Source: Neoceratodus forsteri
Taxonomy: Eukaryota; Chordata; Ceratodontiformes; Ceratodontidae
Reading direction: 5' to 3'
NCBI GenBank assembly: GCA_016271365.2
Contig: CM057449.1
Span: forward strand, 1,564,962,501 to 1,565,026,500
DNA: 64,000 nt
Part shown: positions 33,181-43,738 of the stretch, one piece after another
Position numbering within the stretch: position 1 is the first letter of the stretch
How the letters are laid out: the number at the start of each line of letters is the position of its first letter
The notes under the pieces: generated by a model
What the model saw: the letters and a program-made list of their open reading frames with translations, nothing else
Databases searched by the model: none
Told to the model about the DNA's origin: nothing
Program-made: the position numbers and the translations under genes

Positions 33181-34189
33181 GGCAGCAAATGGGAACAGTG
33201 AACATAAGAAAGCTGTCAGCTCAGTGTGCCATTCCTGACCCAAAAACATTCTAAAATAATAAGTTGCAACCCGGGTGCCGTGTACGAACGGGCTACTATC
33301 CCTGCTTTGTATACACAATCAAGGTTGGGCCTGGGCTGTATTCTGAATGGTCTGGGAGTTTGTTTCCAATGCTTTCACAAGAAGCGCGGTGCCACCACGC
33401 AGAGTAACATATAAAGTGGATCAGATAATTTTGTAGCAGTATAGCCCCCTGGGATGCTGCATCTACCCACCTCCCTCAGTCACCCCCACATATGGCATAC
33501 CTGAAGCCAAAAACCACATTTTCAATTAACTTGTAATTATTGACTTAAGCTAATGTGCTCATGAGTCAGAATTTTTCTAAAACAATTAAACACCATTTAT
33601 TTACAAGGGGAGGGTTAGCACAGAGGAAATGGAGTAGAGTTTCAACAACATTTTCATCTGTGCATTGGCAGTTTAGCAATTAGAATATTTACCAGAATCT
33701 GGCACTTTAAATATGAACATATTTAAGATGTGCACCCACCAGCCCTTGGATGGATATAGATTTTAACTGACTGACTAGCTGCAGCAGGTTGTTACTATTA
33801 AAGCAAATCCCCAACTGGTACCAGTCTAAACTCCTACGTCTCCTACCTGGGTACCCACTTTTAAAACAAAGCAAACAATTTCACCTTTTACTTTAAAATT
33901 TCTTTTAAGCATAAACATCAAGTTGGCAGCTTTATTGTAAAAATGTAGTTAAATCCAGCTGTTGGAGACATTTTCAACCACACTACCAGCGTGGCAGCTG
34001 TGGCTCTTTGTATACAGGACACAGTCTCTGGACTCGCACTGAGCATGCAGTCCCAGTGAGACTTGGGCACATTCGAATGGGCTGCTTGAGGACCCCGCCC
34101 TTGGCACTGACCGAACACACCATGTACTCGAACAGTCCCTTGATACTAGAAATTACTTTTCCTCACCATGCTGGTGCCGACGAACCAGA
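33181..34189. other. No feature recognised
   Basis: This is intron-like sequence of NDUFAF4 if the gene is intact. I see no coding block, repeat end or RNA gene. Confidence 0.5.
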
Positions 34190-35290
34190 AGAACAAAATC
34201 TCACCGTACAGGTGCAGTCTCGATTCACTTTCCATTACTGGAAACTCCAGGCAGGATTCCCTTGTGCAAGCCTCCAAGTAGGCCTCTCTACCTCTTCAGA
34301 CATCACAGGCATCTTGGGCCATTTCCTTTCCCTCCAGGGATTCCCAGCCGATGACCTTGACAGTGGTCAGCAATGACATCTTCGTTCTGGCAAAACTCCA
34401 GTCATTGGAAGGCAACACAGGTTCCTCCTGGGACTAGTGGCCGTGCAAGCCCCCAGGCAGGCCGTCTTCTTCACTGAAGAACCCTGAGGGACTTCCTTTC
34501 CCTCAGGAAAGCTCTCAGCAACTTTCTTGCCTGTGGACAGCAAATCACGATTTAAACTGAAACTTCTCGGGTGGCCTGGTGGTGCTGAGGATTAAGGCGC
34601 TAGATGCCTCACCTTGCACTAACAACCCGGGTTCAGGAACGAGCCCGGGTCGTCGGGGGTCGGTAGGGGCAGGTAGGGATTGAGTGCCCAGCCGATGGCT
34701 CTCCCTTCCCAGGGAGGGTGTAGGGATTGCGTCGCTCCTGAGCGACCTCTGGCGGCAGTCAGAGATAGCCAGAAACAAGGCGACAGTGCCGTATGGCACT
34801 TGGGGCGAAGCTCCGTGGACGCTGGCCATCATTGCACATCCGAGCTCTGCAGGGGGGACAGAAAAAGCGGAAAACCCCGTTGCCTGATAGGCGAAGGCAG
34901 GACCAGTGGTTGGTCCCCACGCCCACTGTCGGGCCTGCCAACTCTATCTCGGGTACTCCCTCCACTGTCTGGTCACTCAGATTTGAGAGAGAGCACCAGA
35001 GGAGTCGGCGATCCTGCCCTGGGGGGCTCAGAGCTGGGGGGTCTGGTGGCCAGGTGGAGTGGCGGGGAGACTGGCCTATGCCTGAGAGAGGAGTCTGGGG
35101 ACTTCAGGTGGACGGGAACAGACCGACAGTGTCCTCACCAGAGAGGTAAGTTTGCCGGTGAAAGGGGCATAAAAAGAGTTAAAAAAATAAACTGAAACTT
35201 CTTCCAGTCATTGGAAGGCAACATAGGAGCATCTTGGGCTAGTGACCCCCAGGCAGGCCTTCTTCATTTTTCCACACATAGTCATGGAGC
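34190..35290. repeat. Degenerate tandem repeat (about 165-185 bp), split by SINE copy B
   Basis: Units begin near 34,232, 34,386 and 35,203 and share 'tccagtcattggaaggcaac' (the last two copies), 'ccaggcaggcc' and 'cttcctttccctc' (the first two copies). The third unit is separated from the second only by the SINE insertion. The first copy is more diverged. Confidence 0.6.
34553..35202 (+). mobile_element. Long tRNA-derived SINE copy B with 15-bp target duplication
   Basis: The element 34,568-35,187 (620 bp) lies between perfect copies of TAAACTGAAACTTCT (34,553-34,567 and 35,188-35,202). The head reads 'gggtggcctggtggtgctga', 'attaaggcgctagatgcctc' and 'cccgggttcaggaac', like a tRNA with A-box and B-box. 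The 3' end is A-rich ('aaaaagagttaaaaaaa'). It shares head, 'ggagggtgta' and 'acagtgccg' blocks with copy A at 22,093-22,614, so both belong to one family of roughly 500-600 bp. The perfect duplication suggests a young insertion. Confidence 0.85.
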
Positions 35291-36244
35291 AAGGGGCAGG
35301 AGCCCCCATCCCATAGGACGGGCTCCAGCCGAACTGACTGAATTGTCTCTCTCCTCAGGGTTTTCAAGAGCCAAAGCAGCTCCTGATTGGCCAGAAAAAT
35401 CTCTCAGGGGAACATGGCAGCCGCTGATTGACTGATGCAAACTGTCAGTCAGAAAAATGGTAGTCAGTGGGCTACTGCGAGCACAGCAGGTGTGAAGCAG
35501 CAGCAGTGTAAGCCCCCACCATAGTGGGAGGGGGGGGTGACAAAGTTAAAATGTAACCTTACAGAGAATGAGTGCTAGAAAGCAAAAGAAAGAGGAAAAA
35601 GAGCTGTGGTTCTCCTAAGATGTGGCTTAAAAGGTATGGGATAAAAGGATGATATTCAGAAGGTATAAGGAGACAGAGGAAGGAGGATAGGGAGATGTAT
35701 CGGGGGGAAATGGGGAAACATGGAAAACAGTAAGGAGCACAAAGGCACAAATTGAAGCGAGAGTAGCCCAGGTGGTAACAAAAGGGGCGAGACATTTTTT
35801 TTTAGATATGTAAGTGCAGGGTTTTAAATAATTGATTAGCATTTTTTTTTCTTGGGACAGTGCTAACTGTACTGGAAGTATTTATATAGGTTTTCTAGAA
35901 GTGTTACGTTTGTTAAACACAGTGAGGCAAGTGCTATGCATTTTCACAGTGTTTTAGCACTTTTATGAGCAAAACGCTAATCAATTTTTGGAGTTAAATA
36001 AATCCCTGAAGTGAAAAGAGGAGTTAGGAGTGTAGCATCCTTGTCAGCGTTAACTTGTTTGATGATCACTGTATGTACTGTTGAATTATCTACTGTTGCA
36101 GCCCTGTAACCCTCTGCGATCAGTGCTTCACTGGAGCTGCCTTCTATTTACTGTTTGTTTATGCCTTGTACTACCAGTTGTGACGAGATACCTTTGTAAA
36201 TGAGCTCTTAAGCTCAACGGTGTATTTCTGAATCGATAAATAAA
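35291..36244. other. No feature recognised
   Basis: This is mixed sequence with a G-run at 35,528-35,536 and AT-rich parts. No coding block, repeat end or RNA gene was seen. Confidence 0.5.
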
Positions 36245-37303
36245 TAAGACGAGGTGTGGGATTGTAAGGTTAAAAAGGGAAGGGCTGGACTTTGCAGAGC
36301 GGGACCAAGAAAAGGCAGACATCCTGAACAAATACTTTTGTTCGGTGTTAACAGAGGAAGGAGAAGGGAAGGGCCACAAGAAAAGTGACATGAGATTTGG
36401 AGGCAGGGAGGTGGAGAGTAGTCCTTTTTTTGGAGGTAAGCGTCCTGAAGGGACTCACTAATCTGAAGGTGGACAAAGCAATCGGGTCTGGTGGAGAGCA
36501 TCCAAGGGTATTCAGGGAGCTACTGACTGTGCCTCCGATGGTCCTTATTTAACAGTTCACTGGAAGCAGGTGTGGTTCCGGAGGTCTGGAGGAGGGCAGG
36601 TGTAGTCCAACTTCACAAAAGTGGTAGCATGGAGGAGGCTGGCAATTATAGGCCAGTCAACCTGACATACGTGGTGGGAAAGTTAATGGCATCACTGCTG
36701 AAAGAAAGGATTGTGAAATATCTTGAATACACTAGTTTACCAACACGAGGCAGCATGGGTTCATGGGGGGGGGGGGGTTACGGCAAACAACTTTGATAGA
36801 TTTCTTTGACTGGGTGACCAAGGAATTATTACAGAAGGGTGATGCGGTGGGTGTGGCCTACCTAGACTTCAGTAAGGCTTTTGACACTATTTCACACAGG
36901 AGACTAGTAAGCAAGCTGGGTAGCTTGCCAAAGGTAGTAAACTGGGTAAGAAATTAGTTGGGGGATACGCGACAGATGATAGTGGTAAACAGAATTCAAG
37001 AAAGGGAGGGAGACCAGTGTGATGCATCAGGGATCTGTGTAGGGACCACTCTTTTACATTGCAGAGCAGCTGGAAGGGGGTTTGCTTCTTTGTGGGTGAC
37101 GGTAAAATCTACAGCAGGGTGGAAAGGATGAGAGGAGACCTGAGAGAACTCGAGGAGTGGTCAAGAGTATGGCAGCTGTGTTTCAAATCAAAAAAGTGTA
37201 AAATAAGCTCTTGAGACACAGAAATCTAGGGGCAGAGTATAAAATGGTAGGAGTAGTATTGATGACTATCAAACAGGAAAGACGCCTGGGGTAATTACAT
37301 CTG
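36245..37303 (+). mobile_element. CR1-type LINE (CR1-C), left part
   Basis: It starts in the linker and covers the RT: VPEVWRRAGVVQLHKSGS and NYRPVNLTYVVGKLM (36,572-36,720), then FFDWVTKELLQKGDAVGV and YLDFSKAFDTISHR (36,783-36,903). A G-run at 36,767-36,778 lies in a frame break. The catalytic box is altered (FFVGDGK-like at about 37,090). It is interrupted at 37,304 by a Harbinger-like element and resumes at 38,749. Confidence 0.85.
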
Positions 37304-37669
37304 GGGCCCAATATTGGAAAATGAGCGGAGCGCAGAGGTTTGGGCTGCCCTTGCCCACGACCTCGAGGATGCTGTATTCAGTCGGATGGCACACTGGTAC
37401 TATCTGACTGAATATAGGGGCACGTCAGCGCAGTGCAAAGTCAGCGTGGATATGGGAAGTGCAGGGAAACAGCACCTCCAGACCTGATGATGCTGGGAGC
37501 TCTCGACGAGATATTAATCCAGCACCATGCAAATGAGCCCATTGGGCATGTAAGGCACCAGGGAGCCATATACATGCCCATTATGGGCTCATTTGCATGG
37601 GAAGCAGCGCCAGGTTTGCACCTCTGCAAATGGCCCCACCCACACCCGTCCCCGCACAGACGTACCCAT

Positions 37670-37990
37670 CTCTTGGTGTCCAGTGGCACCCCCCCATCCT
37701 CCGATTCCCCAGCCCCATTACAAATAAAGCAGTCCCTGGTGTCCAGTGCCCACCCCCATCTTCCAATCCCTGACCCCGTTAAAAATAAAGCTGTTTGTGG
37801 TGTCCACTCGTATCCTCCCACCCTCCGTTCTCCAGCCCCGGTAAAAATAAAACATTTCCTGGTGCCCTGGGGTATCCCCCTTTCTTTGATTACTGGCCCC
37901 GTAAGTTAGATAGTCCCTGGTATCTAGTGGTACCCTTCATCCTCAGATCGCTTGCCACTCTTTATGAAAAGAAGTCCCTGGCATCTAGCG
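37670..37990 (+). repeat. Tandem repeat of about 62 bp inside the Harbinger-like element
   Basis: About five units share 'agtccctggtgtccagtg', then a C-rich stretch with 'cccatcctccgattccccag' and 'ccccgttaaaaataaagc'. The last unit ends with 'tttatgaaaagaagtccctg'. Copies differ by several bases each. Confidence 0.75.
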
Positions 37991-38229
37991 GCCCCCTGCC
38001 CGCACCAGGTACACCACCCTGCCATCCATCCATACCATAATCGCCAGCACCATGGCATGCTCCCTTTACAGTATGCAGGACATGTGCTCCCTGACATCGC
38101 ATATGGCGGCTGACTGAGATGATGAAAGGAGGCCTATGTTTGTCGCTGTGTGGGCTTCCTGTAGTGCTGTTGACTGTGGTAAGGGGCGGTGACAGAGTGG
38201 TGTACCTGATGTGGGCAGTGCGGGCGAGT

Positions 38230-38430
38230 GAGTTGCTATACGCCAGGGACTTCTTTTCATAAACAGTGGCAAGCAGTCGGGGTTGGGGGCGGATTTACTA
38301 CTAGATACTAGGAATCTTTTATTTTTGCTGGGGATTGGAGAGTGGTTGGGTATCAGTGGACACCAGGGACTGCTTGTGCTTGTATGGGGCTGGGGTTTGG
38401 AGGGTGGAGGGGGATGCTACTAGACAGCAG
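38230..38430 (-). repeat. Inverted copy of the 62-bp array
   Basis: On the minus strand this shows 'tttatgaaaagaagtccctg', 'aatccccagcaaaaataaaa' and 'gcagtccctggtgtccac', i.e. two to three units of the array at 37,670-37,990 in opposite orientation. The two arrays could pair into a long hairpin. Confidence 0.7.
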
Positions 38431-38748
38431 GTGTGCCTCCCCCCGTCGCCAACATGGTTGGCTGCACTGGCTTTGCCACCCGCTAGGGTTGTTCAGAGTA
38501 AGTCTGGCTTTTTCTCAGTGGTATTTGCGCAAAGTAGCATGTGCTGACCCTGTTACATAGTGTAACTGTGCTGACTATAGTGCTGCGCCTTTATTCATGT
38601 CTCTGGCCCTCCCTTTGCCCACTGAAGTTATCATTCAATGCTCACGCTACTTAATTTAGTGCGTGCACGTTCCCCATTTGAATATTGTGCTCGGGCACAA
38701 ACGTATGCCTCACTTTGCCCAGAGGGCAAACTTTTGAATGTCTGGCCC

Positions 38749-39424
38749 CTGGTGACCTAAATGTGGCCAGGCAGTGCAACAGGGCAGTTGGGAGAGCTAA
38801 TAGGATGCTGGGGTGCATAGGGAGGGTTTTCACCAGCAGAAAGAGGGAGGTGGTGTTACCTCTGTATAGATCTGTGGTAAGGCCATACCTAGAGTACTGT
38901 GTCTAGTTCTGGAGACCACATCTACAGAAGGACATTGACAGTGGAGGCAGGTCAGAGGAGGGCAACTAAAATGGTGCATGGTCTTTATCAAAAGCTGTAT
39001 CAAGAGAGACTAAAGGGCCTCAATATGTACACCTGGGGAGGGGGTAAGGTAGAGACATTTAAATACTTTCTTTCTGTGCCTTATTTATCCCCATAAGGTA
39101 TTTTTCAGGAGAAAAGTTGCTCATGGACAAGGGGGCCATGCTACGAAGCTGGAGAGGAGTAGATTCAGGAGAAATGTGAGGAGATACTTTTTCATACAAA
39201 GAGTGGTGGATTCTTGAAACAGCCTTCCAGCTGAGTTGGTGGAGGCAAAAACAGTTCTGGGGTTCAAGAATGCATGGGACAAGCAGAAGGGAACCGTAGT
39301 GGAAAACAAGTGAGAGAGAGAGAGAGCTGTAGATAAAGTATGATCAGTGGTGATGCTGTAGCTAGGTAAAAATGTGCAGACTGGGGGGACCAAGCGGTCC
39401 ATCCATCAAGTTCTGTTTCATACT
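38749..39424 (+). mobile_element. CR1-type LINE (CR1-C), right part
   Basis: CR1-C resumes with GDLNVARQCNRAVGRANR and LGCIGRVFTSRKREVV, then VVRPYLEYCV, RRATKMVHGL and the 3' end 'gaccaagcggtccatccatc' at about 39,395-39,415. Frame changes occur near 38,908, 39,060 and later. The copy ends without a clear octamer tail. Confidence 0.85.
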
Positions 39425-40139
39425 TTGTCTGACTAGAAGAAGCTTCTTTCTGCTGCACCTGTGGTAGAGATGCCATGTCTACAATGCATGGTCAAATTCT
39501 TATTTTTTCATAATTTATAGCTAGATTGTGGGGCTCAAAAATGCCTCTGGTACTGGCTCCAAACCATTTTCTTTTTTTTTTTTGCTTGTGGAGCACTGAG
39601 AATGAATATCATTAGTCCAGACCAGTGAGGACTGGGGACCATCAGACTGTGCATGCTGATGTTTACTGTTTGTACCTCCCTTCCCCAGGTCCGGCAGTAG
39701 CAACCGAAAACAGATCTGTCTCATCTGTTTGCCTGCCTGGTAAACTACAAAAGTATTTCCCTTAGACAAAACTGAAAGGTTGGGGGCATAAGCAGCACAG
39801 GTGTTATTTGTATGGTTCTCTTCTGTGATCTTTGATTTTTCTCCCCATTTTTATGTTGTCTTGCGCACTCAACATCTTGAGGTAGTAATAGCACAGTGAG
39901 AGGTGTGTCAATGTTGGCAAATGCAGGGCATGCTTTAGTAGCTGTGTCCCTCATTCCCCAGTTAGCCAGCGTGCTAGTGCTGATGCAAGAATTATGTAAA
40001 GTGCCACCAACTTGAAAGAAATGTGCCACTGCAATCAGAGACAAGCTTGTCATGCAGCAGCATAAATGATGCACCTCCTGCATGTGCCTTTCCTGGTGAA
40101 ACATTTCAATAAACATGGTGGCAGCACACAGTCCCCAAA
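39425..40139. other. No feature recognised
   Basis: A T-run lies at 39,573-39,585. No family or coding block was recognised. Confidence 0.5.
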
Positions 40140-40345
40140 CAAAGCCGACATAGGGGGTGCAGTCCCCATGTCTGCATGTCTCCCCACATTGTGTGGCACA
40201 ATGGGAGCCCACCCCAGTGTGCCGCTGCTCACACAAAGCCTACTGTGTTGGTATGTCCCTTCCCCACCCCACCCCCATTGTGTAGCACACTGGGAGCCAA
40301 CCCAAGTCTGCCACCGCTCACACAAGCAGACCGTGGTCGGCACCG
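40140..40345. repeat. 88-bp tandem duplication
   Basis: 'cattgtgtggcacaatggga' at 40,188 recurs as 'cattgtgtagcacactggga' at 40,276. Both are followed by 'gccnaccc', 'tgccnccgctcacacaa'-type wording. The period is 88 bp. A third, more diverged unit may lie before 40,188. Confidence 0.7.
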
Positions 40346-40619
40346 CTGATGTCCGGTTCCGTTGAGTGTTTTTACCTGAAAAAGAAAATGGTCCTCTTTG
40401 TCTGGTGCCCCCTCCCAACCCACACCCACCCTCTGTGCACCCCACCTCCCTCCAGCCCCCTCACCCCATACTTGTCTCCGGAGGTCTGGCGCTGCGATCG
40501 TCTGTGGAGCGGGAATACGTCTGGACTCTTCAAAGCCGAACTGCCAAATGAAGAAATGCCAGCAAACTGTATAATGGCGTCAATGGGAGGAGGTTCAACT
40601 TAGGTGGATATCTCAGCCA

Positions 40620-41392
40620 TGTTTTTGAATTTTGGTTCCAAATTTTCAACATGGGGTTCTTGGGACCCCACCTCATGAACACATGCATTGTTATCTCTGT
40701 ATTCGGTCCCGAAAGGTGATTTCGCTGGTGCAGAATCACCTTTCAGGACTGAATTAACGAGAAGACTATGTTGCAAATTTGGTGAAAAAATTCAAAAAAA
40801 TGACTTACGAGCATACATTGCGGAGTTTCCACGCACGCTCGTAACTTCGACAATTTGTAATATTTTCACTCCAGATTTTCAACATTGACATTGTTTTCAC
40901 ACCACTTATGAACAGTACAGCTGTCATTTTTCACATCCTGCCTGAAATGTGTATTCGCACATCTGGTGCACAGTGGTGCAGGCGCTGCGGGAAATCAACT
41001 TTCAGGACAGATTAACAAAATCGCAGTGCCACTGTTCATGAGCGGAGGTCCCAAAATGCCTGTGTTGAAAGTTTGGTAGCAAAAAATCCCCAAAATTGCA
41101 TCACAGGTGTGCATTACGCAGTTTTACACATGCTCGTGACTTCAGTGTTTCATATTTTCACTCCAGATTTTCAGCATTGCCATTATTTTTTTATACCACC
41201 TCATGAACAGTACAGCAGTCATTTTTCACATCCTGCCCGAAATGTGTTTTCGCATCTGTGGTGCCAAATGGCGCAGTTGCTGTACAAAATCACCTTTCGG
41301 CTGATGAACTGATAGTGCCACTGTTCATGAGATGGGTCTCAGAAAACCCATGTTGAAAATTTGGAGTGAAAATACCAACAAATGCCTGGAGC
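40620..41392. repeat. 292-bp tandem repeat with internal dyad symmetry
   Basis: 'tattttcactccagattttc' occurs at 40,861 and 41,153 (period 292). 'aacagtacagc', 'gtcatttttcacatcctgcc' and 'gaaatgtgt' recur at the same period. Within each unit, 'gttgaaaatttggagtgaaa' type strings occur in reverse orientation to 'tttcactccagattttcaac', so the array alternates inverted halves. The last half-unit ends at about 41,390. Confidence 0.8.
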
Positions 41393-41399
41393 GTTAGGG

Positions 41400-41770
41400 T
41401 TTCCAACCGTAACACCCCACCCTGTAGAGACTGACTGGCGTCAGGGGTGTGACTTGGGATTGTCTGCTGTAATGCTCATGCCATTCCACCCCCACCCCCA
41501 CCCTGCAGCCAGTGACAGGGATCGAGGTGTGCCGTAGACTCTTCTGCCCCAAAGTTCACCCCATTCTCCTATACTGCAGCCATCTCGGCATATTTCCTTA
41601 TGGAATGAGGTAAGCATAAGGCCGGAAGACCCCAAGGCACACTGCAGCACTTGTCGGTGTCTGCAGGGTAGGGTGAGGTGAAATGGCGTGAGCGTTACGG
41701 CCGACGACCCAAAGGCACACCACAATGCCTGTCCGTCTCTGCAGGTTGGGGGTGGGGTTGGTGTCGGTTC
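41400..41770. mobile_element. Foldback repeat, copy 1 (arms of about 160 bp)
   Basis: The left arm 41,408-41,570 ('aacaccccaccctgtagaga' ... 'accccattctcctatactgc') and the right arm 41,607-41,768 (reversed: 'aaccccacccccaacctgca' ... 'cttatgcttacctcattc') pair along their length with about three quarters identity by eye. A related shorter copy is at about 50,040-50,195. No coding capacity was seen. It is probably a nonautonomous DNA transposon. Confidence 0.7.
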
Positions 41771-42487
41771 AATACTTCCCTGCCATTCCTATTATGCATC
41801 TCTCTAACTTCTGCACTACCAGTGCCAATGCCAGCAAGACAACATCCGGCATTGACAAATGCTTGTTTTATTTGAGTCTGTTTCTTTTTCCTTCTCCATT
41901 TGTCCATATGGCTCTAGGTTACCTTTCTTTTACTGTGTGGCTGTGGGGTCCCCCAGATGCTGAATTTTAACAGTATGGGGGACCAGGGCTCTGCTTTAGA
42001 CATGAGTGGGTGGGAGCATGGGGGTGTTGCAAAAGATTGGGGATTCAAACTGAAAGTATGGGCGCACCCCCATGCATAAATGGCTGCGGGGGAAGCCCTG
42101 AATAAACATATTTGACTTCCGACGCACTATTCATTTCTGTCTATCAGGAAAGATCGCGGTATACATACGTTTGTACAGCACTCTAATTGTTTCTAGCTGG
42201 TGTCAGGATGTAAAGTGATAAATCTATATCTGATTCAAGTAATAGTCATGTTAATTTTAGTGGGTTTGATATTTTACGCTTCACTTTCCCAGGATAACCC
42301 AACTGAGGTGCAGCATTTCGTTTGCAGTGGAGTCCTGCTTCTTCCCAATTTTATAGCTGGAAAGACTCGACCAGTATCATCCTTCTAGTTTTAAGTTGTT
42401 TATAATGACTAATTTGCACATGTTAAGTTATTTGCATTTTATGACTGTGTGGTGTGTTGTGTTCTATTTTGTTTTTCTTTGTTTTAA
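41771..42487. other. No gene; short hairpin at 41,948-41,985
   Basis: A hairpin with stems GGTCCCCCA / TGGGGGACC lies in this stretch. Otherwise there is no recognised repeat or coding block. Confidence 0.45.
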
Positions 42488-42545
42488 TTCTGTGATGTAG
42501 TTTGTGCTCTAACCACTGGACTACACTGGCTCCCACTGAAGGAGA
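42488..42545 (-). repeat. tRNA-like SINE head fragment
   Basis: On the minus strand 'gggagccagtgtagtccagt' is followed by 'ggttagagcacaaactacat'. The A-box-like 'ccagtggttagagc' is typical of tRNA-derived SINE heads. The B-box part is not clear, so it may be only the first half of a SINE. Confidence 0.5.
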
Positions 42546-43009
42546 CTGTAGCTGTTCACTTTTTTTTCCTTTTTCTTTTTTGAATGCATTGGAAACCATA
42601 TTCATAGCACTGGTCCTTGGGGAAACTCACTTTGTTGGATAGGGCAGTACATTTTATAGGGCAAACGCGGATTATGTACAAGGATGTTGTAATACACAAG
42701 ATTTCAGGGCCACATAGTTCTGTTCAGCCAGCACCTGACGGACGGGTGTCTGTGTCCCCAAACGGGGTGTGAGCTGTGATATCCTTATACGGTATCGCAG
42801 TTGGTCCAGTACAAAGGTGTCTCTCCAATGAATCTATTACTGCAGTAATTTAGTAGACTTGGCTAGTGGTAAATTTTTTTTTTTTTTTTTAATGTTGTTC
42901 CCTGTTATGACCCCCGGTTGAGATGCGGGAACTGAAATAAGTAGGAGTTGGGAGGTAATTTGTTCCTGCAGGAACATGCCTTAGAGCTAGGGGTCTCGAG
43001 TAAGGTCAT
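42546..43009. other. No feature recognised; T-run at 42,873-42,891
   Basis: Only a poly-T run stands out. The nearby old CR1 piece starts at about 43,010. Confidence 0.45.
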
Positions 43010-43520
43010 TTTAAATTTGAAGAAGACACAAATGAAAGTGGTAGACTCCAGAGAAAAGGAAGACCGTCTGCAAAGGGACTTAAATGCGCTGGCGGAGTGG
43101 GGCAGCCAGTGGCAACTGAAGTGCAGTGAAGATGAATGTAAGGTCCCTAGGCCCACTGAGTTCTCGCCAGGGGTACATTTAATTAGTAAGCTAGCAGCAA
43201 CTGACTATCAGAGAGATACGGGGGTCATCACTGATAGGAAATGGAGACTAGCAGCACTGTTCAATGGCATTGGGTAAGGAAAAGTGAAAACTGGTCTGTA
43301 TTAAAAGGAATGTAACTGTGACAGTGGTAGGATTTTACCCCTTTATAGGGCACTGGGGAAGCCACACTGTGTACTGTGTGCAGTTCTGGTCACCTCAATA
43401 CAAAAAGGGTATTGCAACAATGAAGAGAGTGTGCAGGAGAGAGCAGCTTAAATTATTCAAGGTAGTGGTGGAAATGAGGCGGAATCCTGGGGAACTCGGT
43501 TCTATAAGTGAAATGAAATG
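43010..43520 (+). pseudogene. Old CR1/L3-like RT fragment
   Basis: The reading includes LNLKKTQMKVVDSREKEDRL, LQRDLNALAEWGSQWQLK and, after frame changes, CVQFWSPQYKKG. These are the thumb region and the 'EYCVQFW' region of a CR1-type RT. It is more diverged than the other CR1 copies. Confidence 0.65.
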
Positions 43521-43738
43521 TATGAATCCATTTCAGGAGCAAATTGGGGAAACCGAGAAACGTAGTGTCGGCAGGAAAAGACCGTTGATCTGTCCAGATC
43601 AGTCTGCCCTGTTAACCCTATACTACCCTGGGACTTAATGACCTAATGTGTTGACTGGGTTTATGCCCTTGCTTTCCGGTCCCCCCCTTACCCTCTACCT
43701 TGCTACTTCCCCCACTGAGTAACTTTTAATCCTTCAAC

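Larger units (their letters stand above)
37304..38748. mobile_element. Harbinger-like nonautonomous foldback element in CR1-C
   Basis: The 1,445-bp insert has imperfect inverted ends, GGGCCCAATATTGGAAAA on the left and, reversed, GGGCCAGACATTCAAAAG on the right. It is flanked by the 3-bp duplication CTG (37,301-37,303 and 38,749-38,751). Removing it and one CTG restores the CR1 reading VITSGDLNV. A 3-bp CWG or TWA duplication with GGGCC-like ends fits PIF/Harbinger. Inside are a tandem array (37,670-37,985) and an inverted array (38,240-38,430). No transposase is encoded. Confidence 0.75.

Noticed and set aside
34008..34376. 122-codon open frame in the NDUFAF4 intron
   Set aside because: It runs into a tandem repeat and has no known motif or splice structure.
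34680..35195. 171-codon frame
   Set aside because: It lies wholly in SINE copy B, so it is noncoding repeat.
37670..37990. CRISPR-like regular spacing of repeats
   Set aside because: Units are contiguous and diverged, without unique spacers, and the context is vertebrate.
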